Of a stretch of 42,438 nt of DNA, positions 35,653 to 42,438 are shown piece by piece. The DNA comes from JAGHEK01 sp044426235 (GTDB lineage Bacteria; Bacillota; Clostridia; Peptostreptococcales; Peptostreptococcaceae). The stretch lies in assembly GCA_044426235.1 (NCBI GenBank), contig JAWXUS010000016.1, positions 1 through 42,438 of the forward strand, read 5' to 3'. The stretch's first letter is position 1, and the number at the start of each line of letters is the position of its first letter. Under the pieces are notes generated by a model. That model was not told where the DNA came from, did not search any database, and was given only the letters and a program-made list of their open reading frames with translations. Made by a program: the position numbers and the translations under genes.

Positions 35653-36468
35653 ATTTATATAGAATACTATATTCTAGAAAATTTGATTATAAACTATATT
35701 CTAATATCTTGTACTACGATTTTAACAAAAGTTTATATTCAAACTAAAAAAAAAATACTTGGTTCAATAGTTGGAACTATATATTCTTTAGCATATATTT
35801 ATCTATTTTTTGATTTTTTATTTACTGTACAAGCCAAATTTATAATTATGACATTTATAATTTTAATTACTTTTGGTTTTAAAAATAAAAAAGAATTCAT
35901 AAAAGTTTCTATAATATTTTATATGGTAAACATTTTTATATCTGGGACTACATTTTTTATAATGTATTTTACCGGGATTAATAATACAAAAATTTCTTTT
36001 ATAATATTTTGTGCATATTTTAGTTGTGAGTTATTAAAGTTTATATATAACGAGTTAAAAAATGAACATTACATAGATAATATTAAAAAAGATATAAACA
36101 TAGATTTGTTAAATACAAAAATACAATGTAGGGCACTTCTTGATAGTGGAAATTTGCTTAAAGATCCAGTCAGTTCATCAGATATTATTATTGTAAAACC
36201 AAAGTTATTAAGAGGAATAATAGATGATAGAATACTTGATGAAAAAGATATTTATAAAAGTATAGATTTTTTAGATTCTAGTTTATCAAATAAGATAAAA
36301 CTTATTCCATATAAAGATATTACAGATAGTCAAAATAACTTTTTACTTGGAATAAAAGCAAACTATGTTGAGATTGATGATAAAAAAATAGGTAATATTG
36401 TTGTTTGTTTGTCAAATTTTGATGAAGATTATTATGATGCAATATTAAATCCGAAGATAATTAATTAG
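35653..36468 (+). CDS. spoIIGA: Sporulation sigma-E processing peptidase SpoIIGA, probable AUU start
   Basis: A membrane aspartic protease that cleaves pro-SigE. N-terminal half: about five membrane segments. C-terminal half: protease domain with the active-site CRALLDSGNLLKDP and IPYKDI. A TTG-started reading (35683) gives 261 residues but has no Shine-Dalgarno. The frame is open 30 bases further to an ATT at 35653, immediately after a TAA, 9 nt behind AGAGGGGTG, giving MYIEYYILENLIINY, which fits the family's N-terminal membrane segment. I therefore choose the AUU start (271 residues). sigE follows by 10 bp. Confidence 0.8.
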   Translation: MYIEYYILENLIINYILISCTTILTKVYIQTKKKILGSIVGTIYSLAYIYLFFDFLFTVQAKFIIMTFIILITFGFKNKKEFIKVSIIFYMVNIFISGTTFFIMYFTGINNTKISFIIFCAYFSCELLKFIYNELKNEHYIDNIKKDINIDLLNTKIQCRALLDSGNLLKDPVSSSDIIIVKPKLLRGIIDDRILDEKDIYKSIDFLDSSLSNKIKLIPYKDITDSQNNFLLGIKANYVEIDDKKIGNIVVCLSNFDEDYYDAILNPKIIN

Positions 36469-36478
36469 GGGGATAAAA

Positions 36479-37189
36479 ATGAATAAAATAAAAAACAAGA
36501 TAGTAATGATGCTTATTAAATTTAGAATATTAAAGGCTAAAGGAATTTATTATATGGGAGGAACAAACGTATTACCCCCTCCTCTTAATCAACAAGAAGA
36601 ATTAGAACTTTTACAAAAATTAGAAACTGATGAAAGCATAAAACAAACCTTAATAGAGAGAAATTTAAGACTTGTAGTTTATATTTCAAGAAAATTTGAA
36701 AACACAGGAATAGATATTGAAGACTTAATATCTATTGGAACTATTGGTCTTATAAAGGCTGTAAACACATTTAAATTAAACAAAAATATTAAACTTGCAA
36801 CTTACGCGTCAAGATGTATTGAAAATGAAATATTAATGTATCTTAGAAAAAATAGTAAGAAAAAAGTTGAAGTATCTCTTGATGAGCCACTTAATATAGA
36901 TCTTGATGGAAATGAACTTTTACTTTCTGATATATTGGGAACTGAAAATGATGAAATATATAAAATAATAGAAGAAGAAATTGATAGAGATTTACTAGTT
37001 ATGGCACTTGATAGTTTGTCTGAAAGAGAAAAACAAATAATGGAACTCAGATTTTCTTTAAATAATAGTTCTAGGGAAAAAACTCAAAAAGAAGTGGCAA
37101 GTATGCTTGGAATATCTCAATCATATATATCAAGACTTGAGAAAAAAATTATTTGTAGGCTAAAAAAAGAAATAAAAAAATTTGTATAA
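36479..37189 (+). CDS. sigE: RNA polymerase sporulation sigma factor SigE (pro-form)
   Basis: A 236-residue early mother-cell sigma factor. A basic, amphipathic pro-sequence (about residues 1-27, MNKIKNKIVMMLIKF onward) precedes the YYMGG region where SpoIIGA cleaves in Bacillus. Regions 2 and 4 are complete: NLRLVVYISRKFENTGID, ISIGTIGLIKAV, IKLATYASRCIENEI, SLSEREKQIMELRFSL and QKEVASMLGISQSYISRLEKK. ATG 36479 follows AGGGGGAT. Co-transcribed with its protease; sigG follows under its own promoter. Confidence 0.95.
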   Translation: MNKIKNKIVMMLIKFRILKAKGIYYMGGTNVLPPPLNQQEELELLQKLETDESIKQTLIERNLRLVVYISRKFENTGIDIEDLISIGTIGLIKAVNTFKLNKNIKLATYASRCIENEILMYLRKNSKKKVEVSLDEPLNIDLDGNELLLSDILGTENDEIYKIIEEEIDRDLLVMALDSLSEREKQIMELRFSLNNSSREKTQKEVASMLGISQSYISRLEKKIICRLKKEIKKFV

Positions 37190-37212
37190 ATAATTTTTTT
37201 TTATATTTATTA

Positions 37213-37240
37213 GTATAAAATTATATTATGTGTAAATAAT
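37213..37240 (+). promoter_or_regulatory. Candidate sigma-F promoter for sigG
   Basis: GTATA (37213-37217), 14-bp spacer, GTAAATAAT (37232-37240), which fits the sigma-F/G -10 pattern GGNNANAAT except for the second G. sigG is sigma-F dependent in relatives. Confidence 0.45.
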
Positions 37241-37278
37241 TTCATATAAGAATACTTTTGAGAGAGGACGAAATTTTT

Positions 37279-38739
37279 ATGCAAATTAACAAAGTAGAAA
37301 TATGTGGAGTTAATACGTCAGAGTTACCTGTTATAAAAGGAAATCAAATGACAGAACTACTGTTAAAAGTAAAAGGTGGCGACGAAGTTGCTAGACAACA
37401 GTTTGTTAGAGGTAATTTAAGACTAGTTTTAAGTGTTATACAAAAGTTTAATAATAGAGGTAACAAACAGTAATAAGTTTTTTATAAAGTATAATTTAGT
37501 ATATAAAAATAAAACTGTAGCCTCGTACGTAAAGAAATTTACGTAGGACACCACTTTAAAACCAGTAACTCCTAAAGCCTAACGACTACAATAGAGGATA
37601 GAAAGAAACCTTTATGAATGTGAAGAAATTCGGAAACAACAGTTAGGATGGTATATGGCGAGAGCCTAAGTGCTTATAATGGATGTTTGGTCGCCAAGCC
37701 TAGAAATAGGAAGGTCAAACGACTATCTTGAGAGAGAGTACACTACAAGCGATGGTAGTGGAAACGGGTGGCTCTTAGCACGTAATGGTGAAGATGAAGA
37801 AATAGTCTGCGCACGACCTGAGAAGGTGTGGCAACTTAGTGTGAATGAAGTTGCATTTACAGAGTAGCGACTGTAAGTAAACGATTATAACTTATAAAAA
37901 TAATAAATTATTGAAAAATTATAAATAAAAAGTATACTTAATTCTAATATAGTGAAAACCAAGCTATATAAAATTAAGTAAGATTAGTGAGTATTACTCT
38001 AAAAAGATAGCACTAATATGTACCGTGCGTTGTACGGGAATTTAAGCCTTTTAAGAGTCGTATCAAACTAGAGTAGGTTTATCTGAAATAGGATTTTATG
38101 AAGAAGGAATATACTTTTTATAAATGTTTATAAGTATTAATCAACGGCGAAAATATAGATGATTTATTCCAAATAGGGTGTATAGGGCTTATAAAGTCTA
38201 TTGATAATTTTGATCTTAGTCAAAATGTAAGATTTTCAACTTATGCAGTTCCAATGATTATAGGAGAAATTAGACGATACTTAAGGGATAACAATCCAAT
38301 TAGAGTAAGTAGATCTTTAAAAGATATAGCATATAAGGCACTTCAAGTAAGAGAGAGATTGGTTAGGGAAAACTCTAAAGAACCAACTGTTAGTGAAATT
38401 GCAAAAGAACTAGAACTTCCAGTTGAAGATGTTGTTATGGCACTTGATGCAATTCAAGATCCTGTATCTCTTTTTGATCCTGTATATCAAGATAATGGAG
38501 ATGCAATTTTTGTTATGGATCAAGTCCAAGACAAGAAGGATACTGATGAAAATTGGTTACAAGAAATTACTTTAAAAGAGGGTATTAAGAAATTAAATAC
38601 TAGAGAAAGATTAGTGCTTGATCTTAGATTTTATAAAGGGAGAACTCAAATTGAAGTTGCAGATGAAATTGGAATATCACAAGCACAAGTTTCAAGAATT
38701 GAAAAAACAGCACTTAAAAATATGAGGAAATACATATAA
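37279..38739 (+). CDS. sigG: RNA polymerase sporulation sigma factor SigG, split by an intron-like element
   Basis: The late forespore sigma factor in two exons. Exon 1 (37279-37460) encodes MQINKVEICGVNTSELP to QKFNNRG, including NLRLVLSVI. Exon 2 (38148-38739) resumes at ENIDDLFQIGCIGLIKS and runs through FSTYAVPMIIGEIRRYLRDNNP, ISQAQVSRIEK and the end. Joined as GAGG+CGAA the gene is 774 nt, 257 residues, with no missing or extra residue relative to SigG of relatives. Unspliced, translation stops at a TAA (37471-37473) after three foreign codons. Residues outside the split look fully conserved, so the gene appears functional rather than decaying. ATG 37279 lies behind GAGAGAGGA; the upstream in-frame TTG 37258 is before it. 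Confidence 0.88.
37457..37876 (+). ncRNA. Group I intron ribozyme core (IA-like)
   Basis: P1: exon GAGGU (37457-37461) pairs with GCCUC (37520-37524), ending in the hallmark U.G, and is extended by ACAGU (37467-37471) with ACUGU (37514-37518). P2: UACGUAAA (37526-37533) with UUUACGUA (37538-37545). P7: CGACUA (37720-37725) with UAGUCUG (37803-37809), one bulged base; these sit in AACGACUAUC and AUAGUCUGC, close to the R and S elements of the phage T4 td intron. P9-like hairpins: GCAACUU/AAGUUGC (37831-37854) and UUACAG/CUGUAA (37857-37876). P4-P6 lie between but I did not resolve every pair. Confidence 0.82.
37461..38147 (+). mobile_element. Non-autonomous IStron-like element (group I intron plus IS607-type ends) in sigG
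   Basis: A 687-bp insertion with no credible ORF. Left junction GAGG|TAACAAACAG and right junction ATCAACGG|CGAAAAT leave GG at both ends, as expected when an IS607-type serine recombinase inserts at a GG dinucleotide. Known IStrons (CdISt1 of C. difficile, IS607-type ones in C. botulinum) combine a group I ribozyme at the 5' end with transposon genes at the 3' side. Here the genes are gone and a structured AT-rich tail (about 37877-38147) remains, including a stem ACTTAATT/AATTAAGT (37936-37979) and a CCGT/ACGG hairpin (38023-38037). Mobilisation would need enzymes in trans. Family assignment is by structure and junctions only. Confidence 0.7.
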
Positions 38740-38754
38740 ATATATAAATAAATC

Positions 38755-38787
38755 AAATGATCTTTAAAAAAGGTCATTTTTTTTTGT
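38755..38787 (+). terminator. Terminator after sigG
   Basis: AAATGATCTTT (38755-38765) pairs with AAAGGTCATTT (38769-38779) with one G.U, followed by TTTTTTT. Confidence 0.85.
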
Positions 38788-38833
38788 TTTAAATCATAAT
38801 TATAAATAGAAACTGTTTGTAGGAGGAAAATTT

Positions 38834-39100
38834 ATGATTAGAGTATCTGATATAATGGATAAAGAAGTGATAAACGTAAAAAACGGAAGAAGACTTGGAT
38901 TTGTAATTGATGTTGATTTAGATGTATTAGAAGGTAAAGTAATTTCTTTTACTATTTCAGGTGGAGATGGTAAAGGCTTTTTTGCAAGAGGAAATGATGG
39001 ACAAGTAATACATTGGAATGATATATTAAAAGTGGGATATGACACGATTATTGTGAATATAGGATCTGAACTTACTCTTGATGAGTTTAATTTCAGATAA
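38834..39100 (+). CDS. ylmC: PRC-barrel sporulation-associated protein YlmC/YmxH
   Basis: An 88-residue single PRC-barrel protein: MIRVSDIMDKEVINVKNGRRLG, DVDLDVLEGKVISF and WNDILKVGYDTIIV are the three conserved strands of YlmC/YmxH. In B. subtilis ylmC lies just downstream of sigG, next to ylmD, exactly as here. Its molecular role is not established. ATG 38834 follows AGGAGGAAAA. It has its own short unit between two hairpins. Confidence 0.87.
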   Translation: MIRVSDIMDKEVINVKNGRRLGFVIDVDLDVLEGKVISFTISGGDGKGFFARGNDGQVIHWNDILKVGYDTIIVNIGSELTLDEFNFR

Positions 39101-39106
39101 AAATTA

Positions 39107-39133
39107 AGGCTAAAAATTAAATATTTTTAGCCT
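39107..39133 (+). terminator. Hairpin between ylmC and the YlmD gene
   Basis: AGGCTAAAAAT (39107-39117) pairs perfectly with ATTTTTAGCCT (39123-39133). There is no clear U-run, so termination may be partial. The next RBS (AAGGAG) starts 7 nt beyond it. Confidence 0.6.
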
Positions 39134-39151
39134 ATTATTAAGGAGAATTTT

Positions 39152-39850
39152 ATGTTTGAAAAGTATAAAATTATAGAAGATAAAATTGATTTTGTAAATT
39201 ATTTTATAACTACAAAAGAAGTTGATGCAAAAAATAGAGAAGATATGACTATGGTTCTTAATAAAAATAGTATGAATATAGAAAAATTAACTAGCAATAT
39301 TCAAACGCATTCAAATATCGTAAATAAAATTGATGAAAATAATATAGGTCAAAAAATTGAGGGAGATGCCTTGATTACTAATTTAAAAAATGTACCTCTT
39401 TTAGTTTTTACTGCAGATTGTGTTCCAATAACTTTAATTGACACTAAAAATAAAGCTGTTGGATTAATTCACGCAGGATGGAGAGGTACTTATGATAAAA
39501 TAGTAAAGAATACTTTAGATATGATGAAAAAAGAGTATAATACTCATGAAAAAGATGTTATAGCGATTATTGGTGTATCTATTGGAGGATGCTGTTATGA
39601 AGTGTCTGAGGAGTTAGTTGAAAAATTTAACACGAATTTTACAAACCCAAGAAAAAAATTCTATAAAATAGTTGATGGAAAGTATATACTAGATTTATGG
39701 AAAGTAAATGAAAATGTTCTTTTTGAATGTGGAGTAGAGGAGATAATAAATTTAGAATTATGTACAGTTTGTAATAATGATAAATTTTATTCTTATAGAA
39801 AAGATGTTCAAACACCAAAAAGAATTGGAACTGTAGTGGAAATTATTTAA
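39152..39850 (+). CDS. YlmD/PgeF laccase-domain protein
   Basis: A 232-residue multicopper-oxidase-like (DUF152) protein. Conserved motifs are QTHSNIV (first His), TADCVPITLID (Cys), HAGWRGTYDKIV (second His), SIGGCCYEVSEELV and the end CTVCNNDKFYSYRKD. Members act as purine nucleoside phosphorylases/deaminases or, in E. coli, as the peptidoglycan editing factor PgeF. Which applies here cannot be told, though the setting beside sigG and ylmC matches B. subtilis ylmD. ATG 39152 follows AAGGAGAA. Confidence 0.87.
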   Translation: MFEKYKIIEDKIDFVNYFITTKEVDAKNREDMTMVLNKNSMNIEKLTSNIQTHSNIVNKIDENNIGQKIEGDALITNLKNVPLLVFTADCVPITLIDTKNKAVGLIHAGWRGTYDKIVKNTLDMMKKEYNTHEKDVIAIIGVSIGGCCYEVSEELVEKFNTNFTNPRKKFYKIVDGKYILDLWKVNENVLFECGVEEIINLELCTVCNNDKFYSYRKDVQTPKRIGTVVEII

Positions 39851-39880
39851 TGCACTTTATTTTAAACAAAGGAGAAAAAT

Positions 39881-40570
39881 ATGAAAACTAAAGTACTTAT
39901 AATAGACGATGAAATTCATATAGTAGAATTATTAAAATTTAATTTGGATGTTAATGGTTATGAAGTTGATTTTGCATATGATGGATTAGATGGTTTTATT
40001 AAGATGAAAGATGATACACCAGATATTATACTTCTTGATTGGATGTTACCTGGAATAACTGGAATTGATATGTTAAAAAAGATTAGAAAAGATGAAATTT
40101 TAAGAAATGTACCAGTTATAATGCTTACTGCAAAAAATATGGAAAGTGATAAAATTGAAGGCCTAGAAGTTGGAGCAGATGATTATATTACAAAGCCATT
40201 TAGTATAAAAGAACTTCTTGCAAGAATAACTTCAGTTCTTAGAAGATATAATGTTAATGAATTGCCAACTAAAAATATTTTAGTTAGTGGAAATTTATCT
40301 GTTAATTTAAGTAAGCATGAAGTTATAAAAGGTGATGAAAAGATTGATTTAACTCTTAAAGAGTTTGAATTATTAAAACTTTTACTTGAAAATAAGGGGA
40401 AAGTTTTATCAAGAAATCATTTATTAGATAAGATTTGGGGATATGAATATTATGGTGAAACTAGAACGGTTGATGTTCATATAAGGTATTTAAGAAAAAA
40501 GATAGAAGGAGATAGTTCTTCTGAAAAGTATATTCAAACGATAAGAGGAGTTGGATATAAAATTGATTAA
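39881..40570 (+). CDS. OmpR/PhoB-family response regulator
   Basis: A 229-residue two-domain regulator. Receiver domain: acidic pair at D9-D10, phospho-acceptor D53 (LLDWMLPG), Thr in MLTAKN and K105 (ITKPFS). C-terminal winged helix with TVDVHIRYLRKKIEGD and IRGVGYKID. Close to PhoB/PhoP, so phosphate control is likely but no pst genes are in view. The stop overlaps the next gene's start region (40568-40570). ATG 39881 behind AAAGGAG. Confidence 0.88.
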   Translation: MKTKVLIIDDEIHIVELLKFNLDVNGYEVDFAYDGLDGFIKMKDDTPDIILLDWMLPGITGIDMLKKIRKDEILRNVPVIMLTAKNMESDKIEGLEVGADDYITKPFSIKELLARITSVLRRYNVNELPTKNILVSGNLSVNLSKHEVIKGDEKIDLTLKEFELLKLLLENKGKVLSRNHLLDKIWGYEYYGETRTVDVHIRYLRKKIEGDSSSEKYIQTIRGVGYKID

Positions 40571-41858
40571 TATAGAGTTACAAAACTTATATTTATTAAT
40601 AACATTAATAGCTATTATAGTTGCAATTTTAAGTATGAGATATGCACTAAATATTAGAAGTTATTTAAGGGAGTTTGCAAATATTTCGCAAAAAGTAAGT
40701 AAAAAAGAATTTCACGCAAGGCTTGATATAACAACTAAAGGAGAGCTTGGAGAACTAAGTAGAAATTTTAATGAAATGATTGAAATAATGCACAATACAA
40801 TTACAGAACTTGAAAGTAGTAGTTTAAAAACTGAATCAATTTTAAGAAGTATATCTCACGGAATACTTGCAATTGATATTAATTCAAATATAATACTTAT
40901 AAATTCTAATGCAAAGTCAATGCTACAGTGTAAGAGGTTTATTAGGCTTGAGGGAAAAAGTATAAATACTATTATTGGACAAACTGAAATTTTAAAGACT
41001 ATAACTCCTTTTATTGCATCAAAAAAAAGTGTTGTAAAAGAAATTAGAACTAAAGATGATCAAGTTTATAATCTTTATATAGATCCAATTTTTCTTCACG
41101 AGGCAAATGAAAAAATAATTATTGGTTCTATAATAAATATAAAAAATATTACTAAAAGAGTTATGCTTGAGAATATGAGAAGTGATTTTGTTGCAAATGT
41201 TAGTCACGAATTAAAAACACCAGTAACTTCAATTAGTGGATTTGTTGAAACTTTAAGAATTAATGAAGATATTGATAAGGATACTAGAAATAGATTTTTA
41301 GATATTATAAATATTGAATCGGAAAGACTTAAAAGGTTAATCGATGATATTTTACTTTTATCATTTATTGAAAATAAAAATGAGATAGATAAAGAAGAAA
41401 TAAATGTGCATACAGTTTTTAAGGAAGTATTTGAGATAACTAATGTACTTGCTAAAAATAAAAATATTGAAATGCACTATGAAACTAATTCTGATGAAAT
41501 GATGATGAATGCTAATCGTGATTATATTAAGCAAATATTTATTAATATAATAGAAAATGCAATAAAATATTCTGCAAATGATACAGAGATAAACGTTAAC
41601 CTTCAATTAAAGAAAAATAGTATATCTTTTGTTGTATCGGACGAGGGTATTGGAATTTCAAAAGAAGATATTGATAGGATTTTTGAAAGATTTTATAGAG
41701 TTGATAAGGCAAGGAGTAAAGAAATTGGAGGAACGGGACTTGGGCTTGCAATTACTAAACATATAATCAAAAATTTAGGTGGAAGTATAAGAGTTGAGAG
41801 TGAACTTGGAGTTGGAAGTAAATTTATAGTTTCAATTCCAAAGAATAAAAAGAGATAG
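40563..41858 (+). CDS. PhoR-like sensor histidine kinase
   Basis: About 431 residues: one N-terminal membrane segment (about 7-26), a HAMP domain, a PAS domain (about 100-195), then HisKA with VSHELKTPV (His215) and HATPase_c with NIIENAIKYS, DEGIGIS and GGTGLGLAI, all intact. There is almost nothing outside the membrane, so sensing must be inside the cell or through partners. Two TTG starts are possible: 40551 is too close to AGAGGAG (40543-40549), 40563 is 13 nt away; I prefer the latter, with doubt. Overlap with the regulator gene shows coupling. Confidence 0.85.
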   Translation: MINIELQNLYLLITLIAIIVAILSMRYALNIRSYLREFANISQKVSKKEFHARLDITTKGELGELSRNFNEMIEIMHNTITELESSSLKTESILRSISHGILAIDINSNIILINSNAKSMLQCKRFIRLEGKSINTIIGQTEILKTITPFIASKKSVVKEIRTKDDQVYNLYIDPIFLHEANEKIIIGSIINIKNITKRVMLENMRSDFVANVSHELKTPVTSISGFVETLRINEDIDKDTRNRFLDIINIESERLKRLIDDILLLSFIENKNEIDKEEINVHTVFKEVFEITNVLAKNKNIEMHYETNSDEMMMNANRDYIKQIFINIIENAIKYSANDTEINVNLQLKKNSISFVVSDEGIGISKEDIDRIFERFYRVDKARSKEIGGTGLGLAITKHIIKNLGGSIRVESELGVGSKFIVSIPKNKKR

Positions 41859-41861
41859 AGT

Positions 41862-41900
41862 AAAAAAGACTAAGAATTAAAATTCTTGGTCTTTTTTTAT
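41862..41900 (+). terminator. Terminator after the two-component pair
   Basis: AAAAAAGACTAAGAATT and AATTCTTGGTCTTTTTT pair (one G.U) with a short A loop; the 3' side ends in a U-run. Confidence 0.88.
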
Positions 41901-41974
41901 TATTTTTTTACAAAATTAATTATTTTCTTATTTTTGCATAAACTAAATACAATTTAAAAAAGGAAGGTGAGAAA

Positions 41975-42438
41975 ATGAATGAAAGTTTATTACACGAAGA
42001 TTTATTTAGAAGATCTTTTATAGTAGCTATGATAATTGGGATTGTTTGTAGAACTTTTGTACTTAGAGTAAAAGATAAGCAATATCCTTCTAAGTCTCAA
42101 GATTTTTTAGAACAAATTATAATATCAGGTCTTTCTGCATCACTTGGAGCAGTTGCATTTCCGGCGTTACTTGATAAAGAATTTTCTGCACTTACATTTT
42201 TTGCAGTAGCAATACAACAATTTCAAGGTTTATCAAAGCAAGAAAAAGTTACAATGGAAAATATCGATAAATCAGAGCTTGTACCAAAGGGTACAGGATA
42301 TATAGAAGAAGTTTGTTCAAGTTATGAAAGTAGAAGTTATATAAGTTTAGTAACTTCATTAGTTGCATCTATTTGCTTTATAAGGTCGTATAAAGTACAT
42401 AATTTAGGTTATTTTGGGGCAACAATAGTTGCAATAAT
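41975..42438 (+). CDS. YIEGIA-family membrane protein, 3' partial
   Basis: Starts at ATG 41975 behind AAGGAAGGTGAG and runs off the window after about 154 codons. It has membrane segments near residues 14-30, 48-66, 70-85 and 128-142. The stretch GYIEEVCSSYESRSYISL corresponds to the YIEGIA motif that names this family (B. subtilis YphB-like), here with E-V-C in place of G-I-A. Function is unknown; family members occur in spore formers. Identification rests on one motif plus topology. Confidence 0.6.
   Translation, partial: MNESLLHEDLFRRSFIVAMIIGIVCRTFVLRVKDKQYPSKSQDFLEQIIISGLSASLGAVAFPALLDKEFSALTFFAVAIQQFQGLSKQEKVTMENIDKSELVPKGTGYIEEVCSSYESRSYISLVTSLVASICFIRSYKVHNLGYFGATIVAI

Noticed and set aside
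37583..37588. First CGACTA copy as the P7 strand
   Set aside because: The second copy (37720-37725) lies nearer the UAGUCUG strand at a spacing like the td intron and in the AACGACUAUC context; the first may be a mimic or part of P3/P6, and I could not settle it.
37670..37867. A 65-codon open frame inside the sigG insertion
   Set aside because: It runs through the P7 and P9 strands of the ribozyme, has no good RBS and shows no protein family features; it is an accidental frame in structured RNA.
37461..38147. Group II intron as the identity of the sigG insertion
   Set aside because: The 5' end is not GUGYG, no domain V sequence is seen, and the P1 and P7 features fit group I instead.
37279..38739. 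sigG as a dead pseudogene
   Set aside because: Both halves are fully conserved with no other lesion and the insertion can be removed exactly in frame; a ribozyme at the junction explains the break.

Overview
The window is very AT-rich chromosomal DNA from an endospore-forming Firmicute of class Clostridia. Gene order and protein style (the spoVD-murF-mraY-murD-spoVE-murG run leading to ftsZ, spoIIGA-sigE-sigG, and a SigK without a pro-sequence) point to a Clostridioides/Peptostreptococcaceae-like genome. The species cannot be named from sequence alone. Nearly everything is core genome on the + strand, with short gaps, many TTG/GTG starts and frequent hairpin terminators.

Layout. (1) 1-7200: a partial MraY/WecA-type transferase, a DUF3866 protein, NudF, SpoIIM, a XerD-like protein with a degraded active site, then the nucleoside-salvage genes deoB, punA and pdp. 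(2) 7300-8065: a membrane diguanylate cyclase. (3) 8160-14100: mltG, trmR, a U32/TrhP-like gene, udk, a penicillin-binding protein, and an uninterrupted sigK lacking a pro-sequence. (4) 14100-19060: two adjacent membrane sensor kinases with complementary defects. The first has an ATP-binding domain but Asn at the phospho-acceptor His; the second keeps the His but has a ruined ATP-binding domain. (5) 19067-21100, minus strand: two related GTPases, one carrying a glycine zipper, a poly-Gly linker and a CFI-box-like domain. This is the only clearly accessory cassette. (6) 21320-34590: aroE, a small unknown gene, an FtsL-like gene, spoVD, murF, mraY, murD, spoVE, murG, murA, divIB and ftsZ. (7) 34649-38739: trmB, a 100-N assembly gap, spoIIGA, sigE and sigG. 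(8) 38834-end: ylmC, a YlmD/PgeF protein, a PhoB/PhoR-like two-component pair and a partial YIEGIA-family gene.

The most notable object is the interruption of sigG, the late forespore sigma factor, by about 687 bp with no ORF of its own. It has a textbook group I P1 pairing (exon GAGGU with guide GCCUC, closing on a U.G), P7-like strands, GG at both junctions as expected for an IS607-type serine-recombinase insertion, and a structured tail of about 270 nt. It is best read as a non-autonomous IStron. Removing it restores a 257-residue SigG in frame, so functional SigG, and hence sporulation, should depend on ribozyme splicing.

Other themes: terminator-like hairpins whose 3' arm is also the Shine-Dalgarno of the next gene (spoIIM, the PBP gene, murA, and a related hairpin at sigK); Spo0A-box-like CGACAAAA motifs upstream of both the kinase pair and spoIIGA; and a probable AUU start codon for spoIIGA.
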